Shown: one piece after another, positions 1 to 7,906 of the stretch
Position numbering within the stretch: position 1 is the first letter of the stretch
Layout of the letters: each line of letters begins with the position of its first letter
Assembly (NCBI RefSeq): GCF_009649815.1
Contig: NZ_WJIC01000013.1
Coordinates: forward strand, 1-64,000
Direction of reading: 5' to 3'
DNA length: 64,000 nucleotides
Source: Nocardia sp. SYP-A9097
GTDB taxonomy: Bacteria > Actinomycetota > Actinomycetes > Mycobacteriales > Mycobacteriaceae
The notes under the pieces: generated by a model
Databases searched by the model: none
What the model was told of the DNA's origin: nothing
The model's input: the letters and a program-made list of their open reading frames with translations, nothing else
Program-made: the position numbers and the translations under genes

Positions 1-56
1 TCGACCACCGCCCACAGCTCGTCGGGCACCAGGCGCAGCGACAACTCGTCGGTCAC
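1..56 (-). CDS. IS5-like transposase, N-terminal fragment at window edge
   Basis: Reading leftward from a GTG at 56, the frame gives VTDELSLRLVPDELWAVV and runs off the window. This resembles the first residues of IS5-family DDE transposases of actinomycetes, which commonly open with a short DELW segment. Only about 18 codons are visible, so no catalytic residue can be checked and the element's other end lies outside. The terminal inverted repeat should lie between 57 and about 110, but no partner is available to confirm it. Assignment is by motif resemblance only. Confidence 0.5.
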   Translation of the reverse strand, partial: MTDELSLRLVPDELWAVV

Positions 57-125
57 GGCCGAACATCATGCAGCACAACCCATCACGACACGCCAGAAAC
101 CAAATTCGACGACGTGAGACGCCGT

Positions 126-1220
126 CTAAGGGCGGCGGTGTGTGCGGTAGAGGAACGCGTCATTGAGTTGGGTGGTCCACCATGCCCGGATTTGCTCGTC
201 GTTGAGACCAAGCATCGCGGTGGCATTCGTTGCGGTGTCGGCCAATTCGATATCGGTCAGCGGGATTGCACCGGATATGAGCATTCGGTGGTGCTCGGTA
301 ATGGCGATGACCTGGCCAGTTCTGGTGACAGCGCTGTAGGAGTAGCCGCCAGCGATATCCCAGGCGATCTGATCCGCCGACTCGACGAACGATTCAGCAC
401 GATGGCCGAGGTCAGTCAGTCCCACATACAGGGTCGTCTCGCCGTACGAAACCGCGCGGCGGAGTTGCCGAAGCCGACCAGTCGGTGCCATAAGGGTCCA
501 GCGGTCGAGCAGGGCGTCGTTCATCTCGGCTGCGCGCAGGCCGTACGGGTGCCGACACTCGTAAGTGTGCTCGATGAACGGGTGGAGCGGAAAGCCCACG
601 ATATCGCCGTCGGCGTTGCGTCGGGTCAGCGTCGGATCGCATCGATCGAAGAACCGCATGACATCCATGAGGGTCTCGATCACCAGACGGCCCTCTACCG
701 AGTCCTGGTAGCGGTCATGGGGTCCGCGGCTTTCATTCTGGCCGAGAACGCGTACATCTGCGGGGAGATCGGAGTAGGCCTTCCACTGCGGGAAAACACG
801 CCATGCGCAGATACCCGTCCCGCTGATCAGGCGCTCGGTGTCCATATCGACCAGTACATGCCGATGGATCTCGGAGTTGCGGATGAGCGTTAGCCCGCGG
901 ACCACTCGGCCGTCGGCGTCAATGTTCCGCAACTCCTCGTAGCGACGGCGGTCGACCCGACTCGACAGTTCGCTGATGGACAAGTCGATCGTACGAATAA
1001 GCGTGACGGCGTCAGCGGTATCGATCGATACCTGTTCGGTGTCGATGTGGAAGCCGTCGCGGTCCATCGCCACGTCGCTGTTCACCGTCGCCGACCATAC
1101 CCGATTGATCGCGTCTCCGAGCGCACGGTACTTACGTCGCAACTGCTCTCGACCAGGCCCCGGCGGAATCGGTAACAGTCCACGGTCATCGGCGGCAGGC
1201 TGACCCTGCATCAGAGGCAT
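126..1220 (-). CDS. Hypothetical protein, 364 residues
   Basis: A long frame with codon use like its neighbours, starting at ATG 1220. I do not recognise the family. There is no signal peptide or membrane segment; the protein is rich in Arg and Asp and looks soluble. The central part has aromatic and His-rich stretches such as HPFIEHTYECRHPYG near residue 215. It ends close to the IS5-like fragment at the left edge and is divergent from the 2'-5' RNA ligase-like gene at 1386. A second, shorter frame on the opposite strand is treated as a shadow because its composition is poor. The existence of the gene is fairly sure; the function is unknown. Confidence 0.6.
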   Translation of the reverse strand: MPLMQGQPAADDRGLLPIPPGPGREQLRRKYRALGDAINRVWSATVNSDVAMDRDGFHIDTEQVSIDTADAVTLIRTIDLSISELSSRVDRRRYEELRNIDADGRVVRGLTLIRNSEIHRHVLVDMDTERLISGTGICAWRVFPQWKAYSDLPADVRVLGQNESRGPHDRYQDSVEGRLVIETLMDVMRFFDRCDPTLTRRNADGDIVGFPLHPFIEHTYECRHPYGLRAAEMNDALLDRWTLMAPTGRLRQLRRAVSYGETTLYVGLTDLGHRAESFVESADQIAWDIAGGYSYSAVTRTGQVIAITEHHRMLISGAIPLTDIELADTATNATAMLGLNDEQIRAWWTTQLNDAFLYRTHRRP

Positions 1221-1385
1221 CGGATTCTCGTCTTCTGGGACCTCGGCCTGCTACAGGCAAGGGCTCCAGCCTATCTCGCACTGTCAAGGCAATTTCGACG
1301 ACCGGGGCCGAGTGCACCGCGACTGCGTACGCTCGGGACGCGGACCCCGGATTCGTTCCCGCGCTGGCCGATTGACGGAAGGAAC

Positions 1386-2026
1386 GTGATGCTCGGGGAA
1401 GACGAACTCACCCGCGATCACTGGTGGTGGCGGCCGGGCTGGTCGGTGAGCCGGTCCTTCTTCACCTGGCACATCACCTTCGGTCCGGACTCACCCATCC
1501 GCGCGCTGGTTCCCAGGTTCGCACCGATCATGTCCGAAATCCCCACCATGGCACCGGTGGCCGAGCAGGGCCTGCACATCACGGTCCATGGCATCGGTTT
1601 CACCGACGAAGTCGATCTGGGCGATATCGACCGGATCGTCGCGGCCGCCGGTCGCAGGCTCGCCGCGCGCGCATCGTTCACGCTGCAGGTCGGGCCGCCG
1701 ATCGTGGACAGCGAAACCATCAACTACCCATCGCAGACCTCGCGCCATTGGCAGGGATCCGCGATGACCTTCAGGACGCGATCGGTGAGGAGTGGGGAAG
1801 CGAGAACGTGCCCGAGCGAGGCACCGTGTTCCACCCACACCTGACCGTGGCCTACTCGACCGGCGCGGCCTCGATCCGCGATATCCACAGCCGACTGGTG
1901 ACCGGCGGGGACGCGCACGTCCAGGCCACGGTCCACATCACTGCGGTGTCGCTGATCCAGCTCAACCGCGACCGCGGCGCGTACGAGTGGACCGACGTGG
2001 CGCGCACCGAACTGGGCCGGGGGTAG
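1386..2026 (+). pseudogene. 2'-5' RNA ligase-like protein, frameshifted
   Basis: The N-terminal half is in one frame from GTG 1386 (GGAAGGA ribosome site at 1378-1384) and contains the first H-x-T motif, LHITVHGIG. The C-terminal half lies in the next frame and carries the second motif, FHPHLTVAYS, ending at the TAG at 2024-2026. Two-histidine phosphoesterases need both motifs, so the halves belong to one gene. The junction is near 1725-1735 around a CCC run, where one extra C would restore a single reading frame of about 213 residues. This could be a genuine inactivating deletion or a sequencing error in a homopolymer. The 3' end overlaps the convergent GNAT gene by about 65 bases. Confidence 0.65.
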
Positions 2027-2654
2027 ATCCTCTCGCACGTGGTCGGCAACGAATGTACTTGTCACCCAGTCGCTTCCCGGCTTCGGGGAGTTCCCAGGTC
2101 TCGCACGTAGACATCGAATATCGGTGAGGTCCAGCCAGCATCCGGGGGCTGTCCTGCCGACCGACCAGCTCCCATCCGGTGGCCGCGTAGAACGCGGCCG
2201 TATCCTCCAGTGCCGGAATCATTCCCAGGCTGGCGCGCTGCTCGGGGCGTGCGGCCAGCAGGGTGTCCATGAGCCGGGTGCCGATGTGGTGTCGTCGCCA
2301 TCGTGGGCTGATACCGATGTCGATGACCGCGAAGGTTCGGCCGTCCCATTCGGTGGTGAATCCTTCGGGGACAGGGGTGCGTAGTCCTTCCCACCAGCGG
2401 TCGGAGGTCAGTGTGCGCCCGTAGGCGAAGCCGATCAGCTCGCCGTTGCTGTCGGCGGCGAGCGCGCAGCCGAAAGTGGGGTTCGCGAGCAGGCTCAGCA
2501 TCGTCGCGCGGTGCTCGGCGGGGGATTCGGCCACGTTCGGTGGTACTGCGAATGTCTGCTGGTAGAGGGTGCTGATCGCCTCCAACCGTGCCGCGACCTC
2601 ACCGCCGGTCACTGCTCGCACCGAAACCTCACTCACACCGGCGAGGATAGCCAT
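1962..2654 (-). CDS. GNAT family N-acetyltransferase
   Basis: Translation gives a GNAT fold of about 200 residues. The acetyl-CoA pyrophosphate-binding motif A is visible as ISPRWRRHHIGTRLMDTLL near residues 115-135, followed by a FYAATGWELVGR segment typical of the C-terminal strand. Such proteins transfer an acetyl group from acetyl-CoA to an amine; the substrate is not predictable. The last 25 residues are very Arg-rich and overlap the convergent 2'-5' RNA ligase-like gene, which suggests loss of an earlier stop codon or a non-conserved tail. The start is ATG 2654; a GTG a few codons inside is also possible. Confidence 0.75.
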   Translation of the reverse strand: MAILAGVSEVSVRAVTGGEVAARLEAISTLYQQTFAVPPNVAESPAEHRATMLSLLANPTFGCALAADSNGELIGFAYGRTLTSDRWWEGLRTPVPEGFTTEWDGRTFAVIDIGISPRWRRHHIGTRLMDTLLAARPEQRASLGMIPALEDTAAFYAATGWELVGRQDSPRMLAGPHRYSMSTCETWELPEAGKRLGDKYIRCRPRARGSTPGPVRCAPRRSTRTRRGRG

Positions 2655-2794
2655 CCACCGCAGGGCCTGGACCCGAGTCTGATCGGCGGAGAGCCCGAGC
2701 TCCGGCCCCTGACACCTCGAGAGCGACTGTATGTGGAGATTCGGTATCGAGCGGACGTTCTTTATCGTCGACGGTCGATTTCGAAAGGGTGCAT

Positions 2795-3007
2795 ATGCTG
2801 TTCTGGTTCGTTATCGGTTATGTCGTCTTCGTGGGGGTGCTCGTGGCCTATTCGGCGCACGTGGCGATCTCCTGCCCCGATGCCGGGAAACGCGCCGACG
2901 CCTATAAGGTTCTGCGCTTGATCTGGGCCACCGGGACCGGCGCGGGCGGTATAACCGTGCTCATCTTCAACACGGTGATCAAGCTCCAGGAAACGGGAGC
3001 TCTCTGA
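2795..3007 (+). CDS. Small two-helix membrane protein
   Basis: A 70-residue protein starting at ATG 2795, with AAAGGG about five bases upstream; a GTG two codons earlier is less well placed. It has a hydrophobic N-terminal helix (FWFVIGYVVFVGVLVAYSAHVAI), a short charged loop containing a Cys-Pro-Asp turn, and a second, weaker helix (GAGGITVLIFNTVI). I do not recognise the family. It is followed eight bases later by a strong hairpin shared with a convergent small membrane protein at 3099-3257. Confidence 0.6.
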   Translation: MLFWFVIGYVVFVGVLVAYSAHVAISCPDAGKRADAYKVLRLIWATGTGAGGITVLIFNTVIKLQETGAL

Positions 3008-3014
3008 CAACGCA

Positions 3015-3055
3015 GGAGAGGCAGGAACCGAGTACCGATCGGTCCCTGCCTCTCC
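3015..3055. terminator. Bidirectional hairpin terminator
   Basis: GGAGAGGCAGG (3015-3025) pairs perfectly with CCTGCCTCTCC (3045-3055). The loop region contains a second short palindrome (ACCGATCGGT). It lies between the stop of the membrane protein at 3007 and the stop of the oppositely oriented small gene at 3099, as expected for a shared terminator. An AT-rich stretch (CTATTTA) follows on the plus strand. Confidence 0.7.
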
Positions 3056-3098
3056 CTATTTACCGGTAGGACATCAGACTACTGGGATATCACTCAGG

Positions 3099-3257
3099 TC
3101 AGGTCCTATCCGCCGATCGATCGACGCGGTATGCGGCGAAATTATCGTTCAAGAGCCCATATCGGTCCACCACTGCGTTTAGCAGTAATGCGCCGAATGC
3201 GACGAGAAAGACAAGTGCGGTCACGACGGGTACACCGATTACTGAGAGCGAGTGCAT
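3099..3257 (-). CDS. 52-residue membrane protein
   Basis: A short frame beginning MHSLSVIGVPVVTALVFLVA from ATG 3257 and ending at TGA 3099-3101. A GAAAGG ribosome site sits six bases upstream. It encodes one long hydrophobic helix (residues 6-30) followed by a polar tail with Arg and Asp. Orientation is probably N-terminus out or in by default; no family is recognised. The combination of a good ribosome site, a clear transmembrane helix and convergence on the 3015-3055 terminator argues for a real gene despite the length. Confidence 0.5.
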   Translation of the reverse strand: MHSLSVIGVPVVTALVFLVAFGALLLNAVVDRYGLLNDNFAAYRVDRSADRT

Positions 3258-3594
3258 TGATAACCTTTCATGGTGGTTGTAAAAATTCAGTTACTACCTC
3301 ATATCCGTTCGGGGAAACTCGCGGCTTCTCCGAACGATTCCCCTTGTTTCCGGTTCCGTCCGAGCTGTTGGGTCAATCTTGATGTATCTCGCCTTCTATT
3401 CTTGACGTCCGAGTGTGTACGGCACTCCCGTCAGAGGCGCTAAATATCCTTTCAACCTGCATTCCTCGGCCGTGTGGCCATTCTTCAACCCTCAAATGGA
3501 TTACCCTCCGGGCCGTTAGGGTCGGCCCCAGGGACTGGGCGCAGCCGGTTGTGTAGCGCCCGGTCCGCGCCCTGTCCATGGTTGGAGGGTTGGG
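3258..3594. other. Intergenic stretch, no gene seen
   Basis: This 337-base stretch is locally more AT-rich than its surroundings. It must hold the promoter for the 52-residue membrane protein. Short open frames on both strands have poor composition and no ribosome sites. No convincing hairpin or repeat was found. Confidence 0.4.
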
Positions 3595-3720
3595 TCACTC
3601 GGAGTTGTCGAGGTCGTCCGCGGCTGCCATGATCCTCGCGTACAGGGCGTCGAAATTCACTTTTGCCATCTGTTCGTCAATGTATCGGGCATCCGCAGCG
3701 AGGCGCTTTTCAACGTCCAC
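3595..3720 (-). CDS. 41-residue acidic protein downstream of sigma factor
   Basis: Starts at GTG 3720 with a strong GAAGGG ribosome site and encodes a charged, probably helical peptide that opens VDVEKRLAADARYIDEQMAK. It begins 40 bases after the stop of the sigma factor gene on the same strand, so the two are probably cotranscribed. Membrane segments and cysteines are absent, so it is not a classical zinc-type or membrane anti-sigma factor. A role as sigma factor partner is only an inference from position. Confidence 0.5.
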   Translation of the reverse strand: MDVEKRLAADARYIDEQMAKVNFDALYARIMAAADDLDNSE

Positions 3721-3760
3721 GGTTTCCCTTCCCGCTTTTTGATAAATAGGGGCCCTGATG

Positions 3761-4291
3761 TCAATGCTCGTGCGGGGCGGCGCGAACAAGGTCGCGGAGC
3801 CGCGCACGGATTTTCGTCCGGGCACGATTGAGATAACGGCTGACCTGATCCGGGCGCAGATCCACATGGTGAGCGATCTCCGCCGGTTTCATGTCCTGGT
3901 AGTGGTGGAGGAATACGACCGCTTGCATTTTCTCCGGAAGTTCACCGATCGCGGCGTGCAATTCGGCATCGATCTCGGTCCGGGTTTCAGGAAGTTCGGC
4001 GAATTCCGGGAGGTCACATACGAGATTCTCCAGTGGTCGGCGCTGAGTCATCCTCAAATAGTCATACCACGACGTATTGAGCGCGGTGATGACATAGCGC
4101 ATGGTCAGATCTCCCCGGCTTTTGTACACGCGCATGTACGCTTCCTGCACGAGGTCCTGGGCCAGGTCGTTGTTATCGCAGAGATAGAACGCGCGGCGAT
4201 ATAGCTTGTCCTGGGTCTGAGCGACGAACTGCGCGAACTTTTCCTTATAGGGCGGTCCTTCCGTACTTGGATCGCCCTGCTGGTTGCACAT
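3761..4291 (-). CDS. ECF-like sigma-70 family RNA polymerase sigma factor
   Basis: A 176-residue protein from ATG 4291. Region 2 is visible at residues 15-60, including the LAQDLVQEAYMRVYKSRGD helix that contacts core polymerase and the -10 element. Region 4 is at about residues 115-170 (PEKMQAVVFLHHYQDMKPAE, then a helix-turn-helix containing DQVSRYLNRARTKIRARL). No region 1 or 3 is present, as in extracytoplasmic function sigma factors. The downstream 41-residue protein is a candidate partner. An upstream in-frame extension to 4420 has poor composition and was left out. Confidence 0.85.
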   Translation of the reverse strand: MCNQQGDPSTEGPPYKEKFAQFVAQTQDKLYRRAFYLCDNNDLAQDLVQEAYMRVYKSRGDLTMRYVITALNTSWYDYLRMTQRRPLENLVCDLPEFAELPETRTEIDAELHAAIGELPEKMQAVVFLHHYQDMKPAEIAHHVDLRPDQVSRYLNRARTKIRARLRDLVRAAPHEH

Positions 4292-5071
4292 CGACGGTGG
4301 TTCTTCAACCAGCACGATGTCGTACCTCCAACTTCTCGTCACGGTGTCCGGAACAACCCGCACCGGCCACAGCAGGTGCGGCGCGTTACGGGCCGCGAGG
4401 CCGCAAGGGGGCGGCCTCACTACACAGAACGTGCGGCGGACCCGGAATCTCCACCCCGGCAGCGAATTTTCTCGTCGTCCGGCGCGGCACGAGGGACACG
4501 CCGAGAAAATCCAGCGGTGCCCTCCACCGCCGCACTCGATCTCCGTGGCCCATCAACCTCGGGACAGGCTCGATGACCGATCTTCGGGGAGCCGCTGAAC
4601 CGTCGCCATGGAACCTGATCCGCGCTGGTGGGGCGCTTATGGACTGCCGTGTCAAGCCGTGGGATGCTGCCAGAGTGGGCGCAGGGCTCGGCGATGTCGG
4701 CGGGCCGGAGGGTATCCGCCTTCGGGGCGGACCCTGCCGGAACCTTCCGCATGCCTGGTCTACCGGCGCGGCGGACTCCGATCACCGATATCCCGCAGCT
4801 GGCGGCCGCCGCGCGGGCCCGCGGACAAACCGATCGGGTGATCCTGGTGGACGCGCCGGATCCGCCGATCATCCGGACCCCGGGCCGGACCGCGAACCAA
4901 TGGCTTGCCGGTGGCGATTTCGTCCCGCTGCCGGTGCACGGCCGGTTCCGGAAACGCCGTGCGTGCCTTGGAAGTCGGGCAATTACGGCACTGTCACACC
5001 ATCGCGGGGCCGATGATTCCGGCCTCGGTAGGGTCGGGCAGGAGGACTCGCAACAGACGGAGGAGCTGAGC
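4292..5071. other. Long intergenic stretch between sigma factor and epoxide hydrolase
   Basis: About 780 bases with no gene I can support. Several overlapping frames run through it on both strands, as expected for high-GC sequence. One stretch (about 4750-4900, plus strand) translates to TPITDIPQLAAAARARG followed by VILVDAPDPP, which faintly recalls the core of cystathionine gamma-synthase-type PLP enzymes and might be a decayed fragment. The evidence is too thin to call it a pseudogene. The promoters for the sigma factor (leftward) and epoxide hydrolase (rightward) must lie here. Confidence 0.3.
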
Positions 5072-6316
5072 TTGAGCATCGAAACCGGTCGGCAGGGACG
5101 TTCATTTCCCTTGCGGCAGCCGCCAATTCACGTACCGGACGAGGTGCTCGACGATCTACGTCAGCGATTGGCGCTGACCCGCTGGTCCGACGACACGGGC
5201 AACGCCGACGGGTCCTATGGTGTGCCGCGCGCCTACCTGCACGAGCTGGTCGACTACTGGCGTACCGAGTTCGATTGGCGACAAGCCGAAGCCGAGATCA
5301 ACGAGTACGAGCACTATCGGGTCGAAATCGATGGCGTGCCAGTGCATTTCATGCGCATACCCGGTGTCGGACCCGACCCGACGCCCTTGATCCTCACGCA
5401 CGGTTGGCCCTGGACCTTCTGGCACTGGTCCAAAGTCGTCGACCCGCTGGCGGATCCGGGCGCGCACGGCGGCGATCCAGCTGAAGCCTTCGACGTGATC
5501 GTCCCATCCTTCCCCGGATTCGGTTTCTCCACCCCCGTACCCGACCGTCCGGATCTGAATTTCTGGAAGGTCGCCGATATTTGGCACACACTCATGACCG
5601 AGGTCCTCGGCTATGAGAAGTACGCCGCCGCCGGATGCGATGTGGGCGCGCTGGTCACCGGCCAGCTGGGCCACAAGTACGCCGATGAGCTGTACGGCAT
5701 CCACATCGGTTCGGGTCAGCGGCTCGATATGTTCAATGGTGAACGCGCCTGGGATATCACCGGCAGCCGCCCGATTCCCGAGGGCCTGCCCGCCGACGCA
5801 CACGCTCGAATCCTGGAGTTGGAGAAGCGTTTTGCCGTCCACCTGGCCGCGCACATGCTCGCCCCGAGCACCCTCGCGCACAGCCTGTCGGATTCACCGG
5901 CGGGCATGCTCTCCTGGATTCTGGAGCGCTGGACCGCCTGGAGTGAGAATCACGGCGATATCGAAAGCGTCTTCACCAAGGACGAGCTGCTCACCCACGC
6001 CACCATCTACTGGGTCACCAATTCGATCGGCAGCTCGATGCGGATCTACGCCAACCACAACCGCTATCCATGGACGCCGTCGCACGATCGGCAGCCGGCG
6101 ATCGAGGCACCCGCCGGCATCACCTTCGTCGCGCACGAAAATCCGCCCGGCGTGACCACCGACAAGCGGGTCGAGCACTTCCTCCAGACCGATCGAGCCG
6201 CCTGGTACAACCACATCAACCTGACCGCACACGAGTACGGCGGGCACTTCATCCCCTGGGAGATCCCCGACGAGTGGGTCGCGGACCTGCGCCGCACCTT
6301 CCGAGATCGCCGCTGA
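5072..6316 (+). CDS. Epoxide hydrolase, alpha/beta fold with EHN domain
   Basis: A 414-residue protein from TTG 5072, chosen because AGGAG lies six bases upstream; the same frame extends further 5' but without family character. Residues 10-110 match the N-terminal EHN domain. The catalytic core follows: oxyanion motif HGWP (110-113), nucleophile Asp190 in GCDVGA, and the charge-relay His near residue 392 in YGGHFIPWE. These enzymes add water to epoxides through an ester intermediate. Two Tyr residues in the cap region usually activate the epoxide. The AurF-like gene follows 95 bases later in the same direction, possibly as a second unit. Confidence 0.9.
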   Translation: MSIETGRQGRSFPLRQPPIHVPDEVLDDLRQRLALTRWSDDTGNADGSYGVPRAYLHELVDYWRTEFDWRQAEAEINEYEHYRVEIDGVPVHFMRIPGVGPDPTPLILTHGWPWTFWHWSKVVDPLADPGAHGGDPAEAFDVIVPSFPGFGFSTPVPDRPDLNFWKVADIWHTLMTEVLGYEKYAAAGCDVGALVTGQLGHKYADELYGIHIGSGQRLDMFNGERAWDITGSRPIPEGLPADAHARILELEKRFAVHLAAHMLAPSTLAHSLSDSPAGMLSWILERWTAWSENHGDIESVFTKDELLTHATIYWVTNSIGSSMRIYANHNRYPWTPSHDRQPAIEAPAGITFVAHENPPGVTTDKRVEHFLQTDRAAWYNHINLTAHEYGGHFIPWEIPDEWVADLRRTFRDRR

Positions 6317-6338
6317 CACGATCCACCGAACTATTGTG

Positions 6339-6355
6339 TGGGACCGAGAGTCCCA
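6339..6355. promoter_or_regulatory. Inverted repeat upstream of AurF-like gene
   Basis: TGGGAC (6339-6344) and GTCCCA (6350-6355) form a perfect inverted repeat with a five-base spacer, followed by CATATAT. It is 57 bases before the AurF-like start. The GGGAC/GTCCC arms recall the DosR box, but the spacer is one base longer than that consensus. It could be a TetR- or DosR-type operator or a small terminator for the epoxide hydrolase gene. Confidence 0.4.
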
Positions 6356-6411
6356 TATATCCTCGAATGGTCAGGTGGCCCACCGCCACCCGATCGCCTG
6401 AGGAGACATCG

Positions 6412-7401
6412 ATGACGCTGTCAGATTCGGTTCGCACCGACTTCTTCGACGCCGACTACCGCGCGGCGCTGGCCACCCTGTCCGACGGTTCGGTACACCG
6501 AAAATTCGACCCCTATCTCGATATCGATTGGGACGCACCGGATTTCGCGCTCGAACCGAACGATCCTCGCTGGATACTGGCCCCCGAATACGATCCGCTC
6601 GGCGCGACCGAGTGGTATCGCGGCCTGCCCCTGGAACGGCAGATCGAGATCGGCCGCTGGCGCATCGCGAATGTCATCAAGGTCGGCGCGGCCTTCGAGA
6701 GCGTCCTCATTCGCGGAATGATGCAGTACCTCATGAAACTCCCGAACGGTTCGCCGGAGTTCCGCTACTGCCTCCACGAAATGACCGAGGAGTGCAACCA
6801 CATTCAGATGTTCCAGGAACTGGTGAACCGCATCGGCGTGGATGTGCCCGGTATGCGACCACTGTTCCGGATGCTGTCCCCGTTCATCGGCGTCGCGGGC
6901 GGATACGCGCACGTCATCCTGTTCATCGGGGTACTCGGCGGCGAGGAGCCGATCGACCATTATCAGAAGGCGCTCATCCGCCACGGCGGCAATGTTCCCC
7001 CGGCGGTCTTGCGCACCATGGAGATTCACATCGCCGAGGAGGCCCGGCACATCTCTTTCGCCGGAGACTTCCTCACCGCCCACATCTCCCGCATGGGCAC
7101 CGCGGGCCGCGCGGTGTGTTCGGTCGCGTTCCCGGTCGCCATGCGCTGGCTGGCAGGGGAGATCATGGCCCCGCCGAAATCCTTCGCCCGCCGCTTCGAC
7201 ATCCCGGATGAGGTGATGCGCGAAGCCTTCTGGGATGCCCCGCACTCGCGTCGCATCCTGTCCGGCTATTTCGGCGATATGCGTTCCCTCGCCCACGACC
7301 TCGGCCTGATGAATCCCATTGCCCGCCAACTATGGTCGCGCCTGCACATCGACGGCCCGCCGTCGCGCTATCGCAGCGAACCCGACCGCCGCACCGCCTG
7401 A
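6412..7401 (+). CDS. AurF-like diiron oxygenase
   Basis: A 329-residue protein from ATG 6412 with AGGAG seven bases upstream. The helical core carries the diiron ligand pattern: a Glu in the AAFESVLIRG helix, EECNHIQMF, and later EIHIAEEARHISFAGDFL. This is the pattern of the p-aminobenzoate N-oxygenase (AurF) family, which oxidises aryl amines; many actinomycete members act on unknown, perhaps lipid, substrates. The closest neighbours are the epoxide hydrolase upstream and a MarR regulator downstream on the other strand. Soluble, no signal peptide. Confidence 0.85.
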   Translation: MTLSDSVRTDFFDADYRAALATLSDGSVHRKFDPYLDIDWDAPDFALEPNDPRWILAPEYDPLGATEWYRGLPLERQIEIGRWRIANVIKVGAAFESVLIRGMMQYLMKLPNGSPEFRYCLHEMTEECNHIQMFQELVNRIGVDVPGMRPLFRMLSPFIGVAGGYAHVILFIGVLGGEEPIDHYQKALIRHGGNVPPAVLRTMEIHIAEEARHISFAGDFLTAHISRMGTAGRAVCSVAFPVAMRWLAGEIMAPPKSFARRFDIPDEVMREAFWDAPHSRRILSGYFGDMRSLAHDLGLMNPIARQLWSRLHIDGPPSRYRSEPDRRTA

Positions 7402-7407
7402 ACCGCA

Positions 7408-7842
7408 CTACTCGAGGAGTCGATACAGCAGTGGCAGACAGTCCGCGAGCCGACCCTGTTCGGTGGCGGTCAGGCGGCCCTCGATGAGGGTGGCGAGTCG
7501 GCCGGAGCCGGCTTCGCGGCGTTCGGAGAGTAGCGCGCGGCCTGCTGCGGTGATCTCGAGGAGTTTGCGGCGCTGGTCGGCGGGGTCGGGGGTGCGGCGC
7601 AGTAGACCGCGATCAGCCAGGGCCGCAACGGTGGTGGCCGCCGACTGATGGCGAATCTTGTCGGCGCGCGCGAGATCGGCGACGGTCGCTGACCCCTCGC
7701 GGTCCAGGCGCTTGAGTATCGAGACCTGGGACAGGGGCAGTTCCCGGTCCGGTGACGCCGCCCGCATCTGTCGAACCAGAGCACCGACCACGGCCTGCAG
7801 CTCGTCCGCCAAATGTCCGCAGTCGCTTGTCCATTCGCTCAC
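7408..7842 (-). CDS. MarR family transcriptional regulator
   Basis: A 144-residue protein with a winged helix-turn-helix: recognition region SATVADLARADKIRHQSAAT (about 50-70) and wing RRTPDPADQRRKLLEITAAG (about 80-100), plus dimerising terminal helices. It is divergent from the esterase gene at 7907, and a 28-bp palindrome lies between the two starts, 12 bases from its own. The expected role is autorepression together with control of the esterase and PEBP genes, relieved by a small ligand. It is convergent with the AurF-like gene, whose stop is six bases from its own. Confidence 0.9.
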   Translation of the reverse strand: MSEWTSDCGHLADELQAVVGALVRQMRAASPDRELPLSQVSILKRLDREGSATVADLARADKIRHQSAATTVAALADRGLLRRTPDPADQRRKLLEITAAGRALLSERREAGSGRLATLIEGRLTATEQGRLADCLPLLYRLLE

Positions 7843-7854
7843 GATTCATTAGAG

Positions 7855-7882
7855 TACAGGAAAACTGCGCAGTTTGACTGTA
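7855..7882. promoter_or_regulatory. 28-bp palindromic MarR operator
   Basis: The core AAACTGCGCAGTTT (7862-7875) is a perfect palindrome. It is flanked symmetrically by GA dinucleotides and by TACAG (7855-7859) and CTGTA (7878-7882). The site lies between the divergent marR start (7842) and esterase start (7907), the usual place for a MarR dimer to block both promoters. Confidence 0.75.
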
Positions 7883-7906
7883 TTCCTGCGGAAGGATGGC
7901 TGGTAG

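Noticed and set aside
3373..3579. 68-codon minus-strand frame
   Set aside because: No ribosome site, Arg/Thr-rich composition and no family resemblance.
4750..4900. Possible decayed cystathionine gamma-synthase-type fragment
   Set aside because: Only about 30 residues of weak resemblance and no PLP-binding lysine region; kept only as a note in the intergenic entry.
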